From Gyrodactylus bullatarudis (taxonomy: Eukaryota; Platyhelminthes; Monogenea; Gyrodactylidea; Gyrodactylidae): DNA of 64,000 bases. Below are positions 32,231-43,974 of this stretch, in pieces. The translations under genes and the position numbers were made by a program. Location: the NCBI GenBank assembly GCA_012064415.1, contig SSNU01000127.1, forward strand, positions 45,302 to 109,301, given 5' to 3'. The stretch's first letter is position 1. Each line of letters opens with the position of its first letter. The notes beneath the pieces were generated by a model. The model saw only the letters and a list, made by a program, of their open reading frames with translations, searched no databases and was not told the origin of the DNA.

Positions 32231-32299
32231 ATATTAGAAAAAACTTGAAAATTCTATTGTAAATAACTCTCAGTATCCAGTATTATTATTAGCCAGGAG

Positions 32300-33690
32300 T
32301 GATATGAAAATAGTGAGAGGTACTTACTTGAGGTAAATTTCCGATGTCTTCCATAATGCTATACAAAAGACTCTCCTCCTAAAATTGATTAAAATTCAAT
32401 TTTATTAAACAATTTTAATAAACATTTAATTCGTATAGCAATAGAGTGGCCTCACTATTGAGCAGTTCTCTGTCTGAACAATCAAATTTAATTCTAAAAT
32501 AATTATGAAAAAATAAGATTATAATTAAAATAATTAACAAGCTCTCATGATAATAAATTTCTTCTAATCTTATTTTGAAGAAATCAACTTACGAGGTTTT
32601 TATAAAGATGCTATTCATGAAAGTTACTAATCGAGAATTATTCAATTTACATAGTTTACGAATATCGTTGCCTAGCAAAATTAAAAATATCAATTTTTCT
32701 TACAGTGTAGAACATTTCAACGCTCTGTATGATGAAATATTTTCTTCCAAATCATAAACTGACGAATTCATCCTAGAATATTTCTTTAAACACAAAATTA
32801 AAAAACAAACTTTTTCTATACGATTCTGACATTTTAGATTATCTTAAAAATTCCTTACTTTATAATAAGATGTCAAGTATTCATTATCCTATTCACGTTA
32901 ATAATACTTCATAATTTCATACTTACATATTCAAGCTATTAATTTTTTTGAGTATACCGATAAAAATTCGAATGCTATTCCATCTGACTTTGAATCAATA
33001 TATAATTTTAAGTAGATTTAAATTACCATATCTCCTTTATCCAGCTATAAAGAATGAAAATAATCTTTAATGTTGAATTTTATGTATTTAAGATTCGATA
33101 CTTTAATTTTGCCCTAACCATCCCTCAAATTTGGGTTATACCTAAATCATGCATTTTTAACCAATGCGATGGTAAGAGACGATGAACCAATGAAATCATA
33201 GTCTTCAGTATTTTTGATTTTTTGCAATAACGAAGAAAAATTGATCTATAGTAAATCCATTTGAATATTTTAGTTTTTAGAATTCGTTTGAAATAAGTGA
33301 TAAATGAATATTGAAATGGGAGTTTTTTTATTCTAACCTAATAATTTATTTTAAAACTCAATAGATAAAACATATCATATAGAGATATTACTTTATATAT
33401 GATAAAGTTAATATATCAATAAAGGGCATCTTAAGATTGATATCATATAAAGATTTTACTCTCTGGTACAACTTGGTCATCAAAACATATTAAAAGACTT
33501 ATTTATTTGCATATTCATACTATTTTTAGAAAATTGGCGAAAATCTCATGCGAAAATTTTATAAACTCTTATGCTCCAGATATATTTTAACAAGTTGATC
33601 ATCCTAAAACTTGAAAATAATGAATTTAGACGAATATTTGAAAACTAATTTTTACTATTATATTGTCGATCTTCATGAAGAATATTACTG
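32300..33690. other. AT-rich spacer
   Basis: 33125-33205 resembles 27455-27540 (both contain TTATACCTAAA-CATG then AACCAATG), a dispersed repeat of unknown kind. No gene recognised. Confidence 0.45.
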
Positions 33691-33694
33691 TTGT

Positions 33695-33895
33695 TTGTTA
33701 CCAAACTCATTAGGAAGGTAAGAGAAGGCAGAGATATATTATAGTGACGTATATTTCGCCGGTTCTATTCAGACTCTACCTCGTTAACGATATAAATACT
33801 ATTACAATGCATGTATATGCATGTTTATCACTATAACATACTTCTGTTTCTCTCACCTTCCTAACGAGTTCAGTAACAAATAACAGTTAAAAACT
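33695..33895. mobile_element. Two inverted PLE promoter/5' exon fragments
   Basis: The minus-strand part carries TATAAAT, CUGAAUAGAACCGGCGAAAUA (core base G8 lost) and the exon start; 33835-33890 repeats the exon region in plus orientation (ACCTTCCTAACGAGTTCAG against CTCATTAGGAAGGT). Arms of about 45 bp. Confidence 0.6.
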
Positions 33896-33899
33896 AATA

Positions 33900-34640
33900 A
33901 TGTATAACTTTTTACAAAAAATAAAGAATCTATCTAATTTTTATATTGATAACATATATAATGTTTAATAAGTATTGTACTATTTTTCAATTTTCTACTC
34001 ACAATAGCTTTCAAATGCTCTATCTCCTTTTCAGTCTGATATATATGAAATTATTTCATCATAAAATGTAATTTTAAAAATTTAGTTGAAGAGATGTTTT
34101 AGGAATATTAATTCTTACTAATTTTGTTTTGTCGGAAATTTCAACCTAACAGTTGATAAATTCTTAGAAACTTACATATCTTTCTAAGTTCATGCCCTAT
34201 GATACAATTTTTATAGTTCATTTAAATCTTACCAATTCCTCAATTGACTAAATATAATTTTAAAGTTAATGGCCATTTCTCACAAAAATAACCAGTCAGT
34301 TCAACACATGATAGCAAGAATTACCAAAAAACAGAAAATGGTTTTGGTGGTAAACATTTTTCATCATCTTTCAGCGAAGAGAAGAAATTATTTTTTTATT
34401 AAATTACCACCTCTCTCCTATTTGGTTCCACAGATAAGCAAATATAATGATAGTTTGGCAATTATAAATATTTACGAACAGATTTACATTTTATATAATG
34501 TTTTCAAAAATAAATTTGTCTAACAAAAAATTGTTGCTATCTCTGGTCATGTGCTGAATTGACTGTATGATATTAATTATTATTTTCATTCCCGTGTTCA
34601 ATTCAAAATTTCAATTTCTTCTTACATTCTCGAGCTGTTT
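33900..34640. other. AT-rich spacer
   Basis: An 84-codon frame (34269-34523) begins with ATG but shows no known features. TCAGTTCAACACATGATAGC (34297) has an approximate inverted counterpart at 34540-34565, so this may be a small ~270-bp TIR element. Confidence 0.35.
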
Positions 34641-34830
34641 AAAAAGTGGCTCGATTACTTTTTAATTCATAGAGAAAGGCGATGCCAGGTTTTTTAAAAG
34701 AATAGCGCTTTATTTCGTGGTATACTCATCAGCTTTCACATGCCAGATTTATATACAAAAAATAAAAAAGAAATGATGAAAATTGATCTGATTGGCCCTT
34801 CATTTTGTTCACCTCCTCAGAGTTGAGTGC
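34640..34830 (-). mobile_element. PLE pLTR, second family
   Basis: Minus strand: GGCCAATCAGATC box, TATATAAATCTGGCATG, hammerhead-like core. The same layout occurs at 63.8 kb, with GGCAT-C after the ribozyme in both. No PLE coding adjoins. Confidence 0.65.
34696..34737 (-). ncRNA. Hammerhead-like motif, second PLE family
   Basis: Minus strand: GAAAG, CUGAUGA (34726-34732), GUAUACCAC, GAAA (34713-34716), AUA...UAU hairpin, U, CUUUU. Stem I is five pairs (GAAAG/CUUUU), unlike UAGU/ACUA or CACA/UGUG in other copies, so pairing is kept although the sequence changes. Stem II has G-C and U-A closing pairs. Confidence 0.55.
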
Positions 34831-35368
34831 ATTTGTGCTTCTTTTTGGTACTTCTCTGTAGTTTTCTTGGTGTTGGTATTTTGAGAGTACATTTTATGGT
34901 GGGAGAGTTTTAATTATTGAAATTCTTATTCAAGCCGGTTAATTCCAATGTTCTAAAAACTATTTTATAACCTTGGTTTTTTTTGATTAAGGCTCCTGAG
35001 CTTAAATTTATAGTAATTAACATGAATCCTGTAAATAATATATTTAAATACCTTATATTTTTCAAAATTCTGAATAACAGATCATTTGAAACTTTAATGT
35101 CAGATTCTAAACTCATATGGAAGGTTAAAGAACAAAAAAACAGATTGGAGGAAGAAGATTATCAGCTTTAGCTGACGTCTCATTAATTTGTGCTGTCCAT
35201 TTAACGGTATTTTTAGATAAATAACCTACTAGCAAAGTGTGGTTGGTGGTAATTACTATATCCATTGACTCTCTAAATTGATGGAGATTGTCTTCTCACA
35301 TCTAAATGTTAGAAATTCGGATAAGCAATTCAATAAGAGAGTCAAATAATATTCAACTCATAGAGGCA

Positions 35369-35411
35369 GATGTAGACGCGTTTCGTCCTTGTTAGGACTC
35401 GTCAGTACACC
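35369..35411 (-). ncRNA. Hammerhead ribozyme, type I, intact core
   Basis: Minus strand: GGUGUA, CUGACGA, GUCC-UAACAA-GGAC (stem II), GAAA, short ACGCGU stem III, cleavage base C, then UACAUC pairing with GGUGUA (six pairs incl. one G-U). All invariant positions are present. Very short stem III is shared with the Schistosoma and animal retrozyme hammerheads. Confidence 0.85.
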
Positions 35412-35463
35412 ATAAGAGGAGATGAACGAGGCTCCTGGTCTAGCGTTGCCTCATCCTGGCTAT

Positions 35464-35506
35464 GGTGTAGTGACGAGTCCTAACAAGGACAAAACGCGTC
35501 CACATT
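35464..35506 (+). ncRNA. Hammerhead ribozyme, inactivated copy
   Basis: The sister of 35369-35411 on the plus strand. The core reads GUGACGA (C3 changed to G) and AAAA instead of GAAA (G12 changed to A); stem II GUCC/GGAC is unchanged. Both altered bases are needed for catalysis, so this copy should not cleave. Confidence 0.8.
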
Positions 35507-35699
35507 TGCCTCTATGAGTTGAATATTATTTGACTCTTTTATAGAATTGACACTTGCTTATCCGAATTCAAACATCTAGGTGTGAGAAGACAATCTCCAT
35601 CAATTTAGAGAGTCAATGGATATAGTAATTACCACCAACCACACTTTGCTGGTCAATGGATGTACCAGTAACTACGCTTTGCTAGTAGGTTAGAATCGA

Positions 35700-37690
35700 A
35701 GAATTTAATATTTTCCGTCTATTGAATATTAATGATGGAGTTGTACAAAGGGTAATATCATAAAAATTAATTAATATGAAAATAATTAAATATAAGCTGT
35801 GTTTGAAAAAATAACCTAAGTTGTTTACATAAGTTATTAAAATGATAAATCAAAATTAGTATCCATTCTCAACATTGGCCTATCTTTAACTAGCATTTGT
35901 GAAAATTATTCTGTCTAATATATTCATACATTGATTCTGATTTCTACTCACTTCCTTTCTCTTAATGAATCATGATTTCATTAATTTAAATTAATTTTTA
36001 TCGTTTAATATTTATATGTATCTAAATAAGTGAGTTCTACATTGACATAAGATAATGGAAACCCATGATGACCAGAGAAAATTAGAAATCATAAATGTAT
36101 GTAAAATTAAATTATTTTCTTTTCATCTTACTTTGAAATCTTCTATCAACTTAATTCATGTTAAATAATTATAATGATGAGCTTACTTTAATTAAAAGAT
36201 CATGGCTTTCTTTTTGTACCTAAATAAACGTTTTTAGTTTTTCTTTATAATGATTTAGTTTGAAGAAGAGTCTTTTTCAGAAAATTTATAAGACTCACCA
36301 ACATCTTAAGTTTGAAATAAGTATCAAAATGCATATGTAAGATTTAATCACTTGTTTTTCTAAAGCCTAATAAAATTATGAATTATTTCTAAATCAAAAT
36401 TTTTCCAAGATTAATTAAAATTGTTTATTATGAGAATTAAAATTTATTAGTAAAACTTAATAAATATAACAAATTATGGTTAAAATTCAATCTTCTGATT
36501 GGTTCGATTACTCAAAAGTACAGAGTGAAATGATGTGGGGTTGTTTCCAGGGTCATAGTTTCCTACTCACAGTTCATTGGTCATAATTTTATGCTTTCCA
36601 CGGCTTTTTCCAGATGCAAGTTTGTTTTTTGGCACAAATACTGTTAATTACGTCTGAGATTTAAATTAACAACTACCGTTATTTTTTCAGGTTATAATAG
36701 TTGATGAGGTAGAAGACTGAAAATTATTTAATCCACACGTACATAATTCAATGCAACTACTCTTTAATTTGGTGAATTAACCCTCTGATTTCGTTAACAA
36801 TAGTCTTCTGGTAGAACTTCATGTACCTTTGCAGCTTAATCGAGTTTACTTTTGTTTTGTAATCTTGCTTTTACCTGTGAGACCCAGCATAGTTGTTGGT
36901 ATCTTATTTTGCACAGAACTAGATTCAACTTTTTGTGGATCCCTTGGCTTCGTTTTGAATAAGATGCTGAAGTTGTACACGTCAGCAGTGTTGTATCATT
37001 CAAGGACTCTTGAGTCAGTAATATTTCTCTAAGAAGGGGTCTCATTGAACTGTCTATTGTTACACCATCCGTTTTTTGGAGTAAGACCAGCAAATTTGAA
37101 ATCAATATACTGGATTTTCATAGGAACTAATCCGTACAATATTTGAATACATGAAGAATATTTAAAATTATCAAATTTTAAAAAATTCTCACCATAAAGC
37201 TAGTTTTATACTGCGAAGTTATTATGAATATAATTGGCTGCTTACACCACAGATATTTTTATCTGACTGAAATTCTCATTTAAATAGAATTCGAATTTAA
37301 GTTTTATCTAGCAAAGCAATACGAGATTTTCAAGAAATTTGCAACGATGATTATATAAGTAGATTTTATACCTACACACACCTTCATTCATTTACCTCAG
37401 AGTCTTAATATCTAAGTACAGAAAAGTTCGTATGCGATGGAACTGGTATTAACCACTAACTATAAATCAGTGATTGATAATCACTTAAGTTGACATGATA
37501 TTTATGCGAAAGATTAGCAGATTCCATAAAAATAAAAAGGATCGTTTAAAACAGATTTCAAAAAGATAATCTTCGATCACGACAGAATAAAAAATCAAAA
37601 ATATTCTCTATTATTATTCTCTATAATTTTTTTGAAATAGACTATTTTCTTGGAGGAAAAGAGTTGCCTGATTTCCTCAAAAATATTTTG
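35700..37690. other. AT-rich spacer, one unassigned frame
   Basis: The minus frame 36836-37105 (89 codons, ATG) has a locally higher GC content and a composition more protein-like than its surroundings (Ser/Thr/Leu, KKLNLVLCKIRYQQLCW), but I recognise no family. ATTGG boxes near 36495 hint at a promoter. Nothing else seen. Confidence 0.35.
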
Positions 37691-37699
37691 AGATTGCTG

Positions 37700-38010
37700 A
37701 CTCGAAGTCATGCTAATGTTAAGAACGAACGAAGGTTTATAATAATTATTGGTGAATAAAGCTTTATTTTTGTCGTTTCTCTTCAGAATTTAGATACAAT
37801 TATTTACATGCAAGCAATTATTCAACCAATATTGACCAGTGGGGGTTGAATATGCTCATACTTTTGGGACTGTGAGGAATACATCTATTGTCTGATTATT
37901 AATTGGTAATCGTCTTCTCTGTTTCTCCTTTGTTTTTTGTTGATTAAGTGATGTCGACAGATATCTTTTTCGTAATGGATTAGGGGTTTGTACTTCTACA
38001 AGATTATTTT
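37700..38010 (-). mobile_element. PLE tail plus pLTR plus 5' exon
   Basis: Minus strand: tail with VQTPNPLRKRYLSTSLNQQK, basic stretch, NNQTIDVFLTVPKV and stop (about 37855), then the promoter, CUGAAGAGAAACGACAAAAAU (CUGANGA kept, G12 changed) and an AATAAAGC hairpin with the TTATTCACC...CGTTCG leader. The tail is homologous to 45.7-45.9 kb. Confidence 0.65.
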
Positions 38011-38294
38011 CTATTAAAATTTCTAATTAAAATGATTATTGTAAAACAAAACACATGTCTTGTTTAATAAGTTTTCATTTGATTCCATTAATTTTCCCAA
38101 TTACTTTAATTTTTCATAATAAACATTAATTTTTTCAAATACTTACTGAGAAATTGATTGATAGAGCAAGAGTTGGATCTATTCGTGAGTTGCTAGTCTA
38201 AAAAATAATTCTCATTCATAAAAGTTTTAACTGCTTGAGCTAAAGTTCATTCATAAGAAGGTTTACTCATAAGATTATTTAATAATATACAGTA

Positions 38295-38544
38295 CAGGTA
38301 AAAGTCCCGTAAAGTGAGAAGAAATGAAATAAAATCCCAGCGTTCCCCTCTTATATAGGGCAAATTTAGCTCTACTCTTATTCGTTAAATGCATTGACCA
38401 ATCAGAGTCGAGGAAAGCTCATGGGGAAACTTACAAGTTATTTTTCATCATGAATTAGCAGCAGATCAATTTAATAGAACACAATGATTAATTTTCAATT
38501 TTAAATAGACAGACATATAGATCTTATTTTTCTCTATATTCTGG
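38295..38544 (+). repeat. Foldback TIR, left
   Basis: Inverse of 39770-40019; see the element entry. Confidence 0.85.
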
Positions 38545-39769
38545 TACAGGTAAAAGCTCTGTAAAGTGACGAGAGTTGTGTGAATGTGGAAGTACTCGTT
38601 ACTTATATACTATTTCTACACCAAAATTATAGACCAATTGAAATTGAGCATTTGTCGGCCAATCAGAATCTAGCAATGTTCCTCCCACAAAATTCCGACG
38701 GTTCCAAATATATTTTGCTACTAGAATCTCAAACCTTTAAACAGGTTGATGAAATTTTGTAGATGATCTTAATCTTTTGTTCTGAATCATTTCCACTGCG
38801 AATTTTCTCTCTATCATATCAGGAAAAGGCTGTAGCAAAAATAGCTTAAGCAATGGTCAGTCATACTTAAATTTAGTATCATTCTATTCAGCATAAAATT
38901 TTGAGTAAACTTAGAAATTTTCAAGCTTCTATTCGGAAATATATGGCTAAAATTCGATTTTTAAATCGGTCTCAGATTTTGAATGATTTCAGATGAATAA
39001 TCAAAAAAGTCATTTTTCGTTGTCCCAATCCCATACCCCTCCCCATAATTAGTCATGGGGTTGACCATTTATACATACTTACAAAGGTGTGAATACAAAC
39101 ATGTCAATCAAAACAATCACATTGTTCTTCTCATTTTACATACAATAGGGGTTTCTACTAACACATACGCACTCACTATCCCAATGAACAGAGAGTGGGT
39201 CACACACGCACACTTTCTATAGAATGTAATCCTACCACGCCATATTTGGATATGATATTTTCAATACATTCTTCATTGAGAAAGACCGATATAGCCATAA
39301 AAGGTCATGAGTTAAAGCAGAGACTAACATGATGTGTAATTGACGTGCGTGGGTAACTCATTCCTTTCCCTACCAAATACATGAAAGAGAGGTTGAGATC
39401 TGAATGAGAGCACCCCATACCATATTGTGTTATTGTGTGTATCATAAATTTTCCCTTTCTACACCTATTACCTAATGCATGACAGGGTATAGGTGGGGGA
39501 GAGGCGTCACTTCCAATACTAAAGTTTACACTACACATTGTGAAAGAATGAATCATGAATATTTTTTTGAGTGAGATTTTGAGATTGAATTTTTAATTTC
39601 TAAATCCAAAACATTTTCAAAACTCTATATAATTTTTAGCATGATGATTAGAACATTGAAAATTTGTGAGGTGAATTAATTTTCCATAAGCTTTCTGGTG
39701 GTGTTCTTTTTAAAATTATATCATGTAAAACAAAGTTTTGTTTGGCGTAATTTAAGAAAAAAAATTATA

Positions 39770-40019
39770 CCAGAATATAGAGAAAAATAAGATCTATATG
39801 TCTGTCTATTTAAAATTGAAAATTAATCATTGTGTTCTATTAAATTGATCTGCTGCTAATTCATGATGAAAAATAACTTGTAAGTTTCCCCATGAGCTTT
39901 CCTCGACTCTGATTGGTCCATGCATTTAACGAATAAGAGTAGAGCTAAATTTGCCCTATATAAGAGGGGAACGCTGGGATTTTATTTCATTTCTTCTCAC
40001 TTTACGGGACTTTTACCTG
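39770..40019 (-). repeat. Foldback TIR, right
   Basis: Inverse of 38295-38544; see the element entry. Confidence 0.85.
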
Positions 40020-40029
40020 TATATAAAGT

Positions 40030-40790
40030 ACAATGTAAATCAGAGTAAAACATAGAATTGAAATAATTTTACTAACGATTCGTTTATAGTTCTAAATTTT
40101 TGAGATTAATTTTATACTTTGTTCATACATATTCTATAATCTCTAATGGCTGAAGATATTAAATAAAGAAGTTGTTAAAAACTTACATCTCTCCTTGCAA
40201 CGCATGCCTAAAGATTAAATTGAAATCTTTCACTTACATCCATATATTCGTTGTACTGAGCAGTTTACATTAAACAATTTTTAAGACCTACGTTCATTCC
40301 AAATATACACTAAAATTAGAATTCTCTTTTTTCAAAATACTTCATTCAATTCCATATGCTATTTGAATCATTCATAAGCTTATCACATACATATACATCG
40401 AGCAATGAGATCTAATGGATTCGAGAAAGTTTCTCATAACATACAATTTCCGGTAAAAAATGTTCATCCAATTTGCTTTTGAATATCTAAAAATCAGATA
40501 AAAAATATATTGAAAAATACACGAAGTATCATTTAAAGTATCAAATAGATTGAGTTACCAGCTATGGCTGATGAAAATGTAGGCATATGCCATATAACTA
40601 GTATATTCAAGTGATACATGGGATATTTAAACACAAGAATATATCTTTTACTTTGTTTCAAATCGATTCTATTTGAATCAATTATGCTGAAAATCTGACG
40701 AATAGAATAGAATATAGCAATTTCTTTTAGGTAATTTTTAATATTACAATTCTAAATACATTACTGTTTGGTATAGTGATAGACTTTAGT
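40030..40790. other. AT-rich spacer
   Basis: No gene or repeat pairing noticed. Confidence 0.4.
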
Positions 40791-40798
40791 AATAGCCA

Positions 40799-43050
40799 GG
40801 GCCGCAAAATCGCATATAATGCATTTTTTCTAACAATTCCTCGCGTTATTAAAACAAAATCGTATTCGAAATTTTGATAGGACCTTAGGGTCAAAAGTTA
40901 TAAATGCATAATTGCATATTTTAAAAATTATAAATGCAGAATATTGCAATAAATTTGAGAGTGAAAAAAATTTTGAATTTTATAAAATCATGCCCATTTG
41001 ATGATTCATATTCACTATTAACAAAGGAGATTTCTTGATTGTATCTGATTGGCTGGACCAAAGATACATAATATCAATAGTATGTATATTATACATATTG
41101 TATTGTATGGTTTTACACCGTGAAAAATTTCGACCAATAAGATTCAAGCACGCAATATTATTCTTTAGTCACAATCACGCCATTCAAATCTGTCAATCAA
41201 ACATGGTCTAAAGACGTGAATTAAGTTCTCGTAAAGCTCTCAAGTACAAAAGGATGTTTCCGGATGAATTCGAAGAGACAATGGTCGATTGAAGTGCAAA
41301 CTTTGCGGAATTTTTATTACCTGTGATCTTAAATACACTGTAGACCAGCATTTGAAAACTCAAAAGCATAAGAAAGCTCAAGTCGAGACCTCATCGTAGC
41401 CAAAAATAGACGTTTTTGAAGTCGAAAAACACCGGAACCTTATTGAAATGCTTCTGAAGATTGAACTTCCAACTTGGATACGCATGAAACTTATCGCAAG
41501 ATGATCTCAAATATCTACGAAGAGAAGAAAACTAAAGTCAAACAAACTCTAAGTAACGAAAATGTTTTCATGATTGCTGACGAATCCGAAATCAACGGTT
41601 CTAAGTATCTGAATATTCTTGGTGGACGACTTGAAAAACCTGACCAAAGTTTTCTCCTAAGATCAATCAAGCTCGAATGTTCATTAACAACGCAGACAGC
41701 CTTTCATCGGCTCAAAAGTTGATTTATGATATTAAAGTTACCAAACCAGTTCTGCATGATGATTTAACTCAAGATGGAAATACCTGTGACTTGTTCAACG
41801 AGGAAGTCCCCAGGCCCCTGAACCAACAGGATTTAAACTTTTATGTCAAACATCTCAATCTTTCGAAAATACAAGCCCAAGAATTTGCCAGACAGTTGAA
41901 ATTGCGGGGAAACGCTGAAAAGAATATTCAAATTACCAGTTTTCGCTCAAGAGATGAGCCATTTCGCGCTTTTTTCGAGGAACGAGATGGTTTCACATTT
42001 TGTCATGACATTGAAGGTCTTTTTCGTAACCTCGGTTTTCCTTTAAAGTCATCTTAATGCACAATAATTCAGAGTACCCCATTGTACCAATTGGTTATTT
42101 ATCGACTTGTAAAGAAAATTATGAATCTGTCAAGACAATCATTAAACATCTTAAAGTCAATGAGCGTGACTGGAAAATCATTGCAGACATGAAATTGATA
42201 TCAATATTAAGTGGCCTGAAAGGAGGGTACTCTGGTTATCCTTGTTTATACTGTTTATGGCATTCTAGAGACACTGAGAACCACTTCAGAAGACGAGTTT
42301 GACCAGTCAGACGTACTCATGATCAACAATCCAAGTTTGCTGAACCTTTAGTGCACGAGTCAAAAGTAATTTTGCCTATTCTTCACTTGAAATTGGGAAT
42401 CTTCGCCCAATTTGTCAAATCACTATCTGGCGAACTAAAAAAATTTCTGGCAGATAAATACAAGGTTTCTGAAGCCAAAGCAGCTGCTGGAGCATTTGTT
42501 GGTCCACAGATTGACAAAATGATTGTAGACGAGCAATTTTTTAATCTACTTTCACGAAAACAAAAATGTGCAGTGATGAAAATGCGCAACGCACTCCGCT
42601 CACTTCCTTATCACCGTCAAGGTAACACGAGGAAGACAATTGACGATTTAATCAAAGCTCTGAAGAGGTGTGGACCTCTGATGAGCTTTACATTGCAAAA
42701 ATAACAATCTTCAGGGTGAGTTGTGGGCCTGGACCATTTCATAAACTTGAATTTATCAAAATTGTTGCGAACATATTTCTCGCATATAAAACAAACAGAG
42801 TTAGGAGCATAATCAGAGAAATCATTTGAATTTGTATTTATGAATAAAATACGAGTTCAATTGTTTGAGAAGATTTTTCCGAAAATTAATGCCACAGATG
42901 AAGCAAAAGCTATTGCGGTCGTAAAGACAAGTCATAATCAGATAGGTCCGATTAAATTTTATTCCACGAATAAATGTGCGAAAAAAACTAGCACACACGC
43001 ACATTTTTATAAGAAGAGTACAGGAAAGAGTATTGCACTGTAATTACAGG
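40799..43050 (+). pseudogene. hAT/CGGBP1-like gene with second conserved ORF, broken
   Basis: CAGGGCCGCAAAA (40799) followed by ATAATGCAT-type subterminal repeats looks like a hAT end. From 41295 coding reads CKLCGIFITCDLKYTVDQHL then KTQKH, a single BED/C2H2-like finger as in CGGBP1, then ENVFMIADESE and YLNILGGRL. After a frame change at ~41680 a different conserved protein follows: LNFYVKHLNLSKIQAQEFAR, FRSRDEPFRAFFEE, CHDIEGLFRNLGF (stop), YPIVPIGYLSTCKE, ISILSGLKGGYSGYPCLYCLW, ILPILHLKLGIFAQFVKSL and AAGAFVGPQIDKMI. That set resembles an uncharacterised arthropod family with a CxxC core; I cannot name its function. At least four breaks; not functional. Confidence 0.65.
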
Positions 43051-43566
43051 ACAATAGTGTACATGAAATGTCAGACAGATGCCTATCATGCAATGCATTA
43101 TCCCCACATAAATAAGTATAACCTCCTCCCCCCAAAACTGATGTATTCCTTGTCAAATAAAAAAACTTAAAACGGCTATAACTTTTTTACAAAATTTTGA
43201 ATCGATTGTTGGCAAATATGTTGAGAAAATTTTAACGGAAAGGGTTCAAGAGGAGGACTTAAAGATAAAAAGGCTTATTATAAAGAGCTGAATATTTTCA
43301 CAAATTAAACTCTCGTATATTCAGATTAGAAATCTTTCTAGCTTTCGGTTGATACAAAGAACATTATTCTACGAATTTTAGAACCTGAGAAAATAAAAAT
43401 AATGTCAAAGTAAGTTGTAAAAACTTTCTGTTGCCATGGGGGCCACAAAACTGAATATTTTAAAAAATAAATAGCACCATTGAAATCAGCGCAAAATTCT
43501 GAACAAAATATGTGAAAATCAGCCTGGTAAAAAATTTTGTGTCAACTAGTGTTATCAGTCGAAAAT
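43021..43566 (+). repeat. 545-bp duplication, copy 1
   Basis: Nearly identical to 57705-58271, from GAGTATTGCACTGTAATTAC to AACTAGTGTTATCA. It follows the broken hAT-like gene here, and an exon-like ORF there. Copy 2 has one 50-bp stretch (AGCTTCAAGAAAGATAAAAA) that copy 1 lacks. Confidence 0.88.
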
Positions 43567-43974
43567 GAAAAAAATTATAAATGCATTAAATTGCATTTTT
43601 TATGAGTTTTAAATGCAAGATTTATTTTTCATAACTGCATATTTTTGAGTAATAGCATATAATTATGAAAAAAAAATTGAAAGGAGTAAACGCTACAAAT
43701 TGTTTTCAAAAAATTTAAAATTCATGAGCCGGCTTTAAAATGTCATATTATATTTTTCAGGTGAGAGAAGAGGAATAAGAGAATATATAAATTTTGTAGA
43801 AATCTTGTAAGAATAAACTTACTTTTACCAATATTTCCTGACACTAGTAATGCAATTAAAAATTCAAAAAAAAATATTAAAATAGAGTGAAATGGACTGT
43901 TATATATTCTGTATGTGCATTCTGTATATTTTATTGACTGTTGAAGGCTTTTGCTTATAATAGCAAAAACTATA

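Larger units (their letters stand above)
24925..32280 (+). mobile_element. PLE copy that hosts nested insertions
   Basis: A TATATAAATATT box (~24940) and a 5' exon (about 24960-25024, resuming at 25448 with the NNDIL pattern) lead directly to the C-terminal tail (25468-25676 and 31837-31977), then a 3' pLTR (32000-32230). RT and GIY-YIG are absent, so this PLE was internally deleted. A hammerhead/tRNA repeat (25025-25434) and a hAT-like element (25677-31835) split it; each has its own TSD. Confidence 0.7.
35223..35691. mobile_element. Hammerhead/tRNA repeat, inverted dimer
   Basis: A left part in minus orientation (35223-35411) and a right part in plus orientation (about 35440-35691) flank a shortened tRNA-like piece (GGTCTAGCGTTGCCTCATCC...TGGCTATGG). 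Both ends read AACCTACTAGCAAAG/CTTTGCTAGTAGGTT. The halves are about 90% alike by eye and each carries a hammerhead, one intact and one with two core changes. I see no clear TSD. Confidence 0.75.
38295..40019. mobile_element. Foldback element with 250-bp TIRs
   Basis: Arms 38295-38544 and 39770-40019 are inverted copies (about 97% by eye), starting CAGGTAAAAGTCCCG. TA lies on both sides (38293-38294, 40020-40021), the usual target of Tc1/mariner-type elements. Each arm contains an ATTGG box and TATATAAG pointing outward. A second, partial TIR start (CAGGTAAAAGCTCTGTAAAG) lies at 38547. The 1.2-kb centre has no gene, so it is non-autonomous. Confidence 0.78.

Noticed and set aside
36836..37105. 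A host protein-coding gene
   Set aside because: The 89-codon frame looks more protein-like than its surroundings, but has no recognisable motif, splice context or homologue in the window; left as unassigned.
42976..43170. ORF overlapping the 545-bp duplication
   Set aside because: Non-ATG start, and it differs in frame and upstream sequence between the two copies; no constraint visible.
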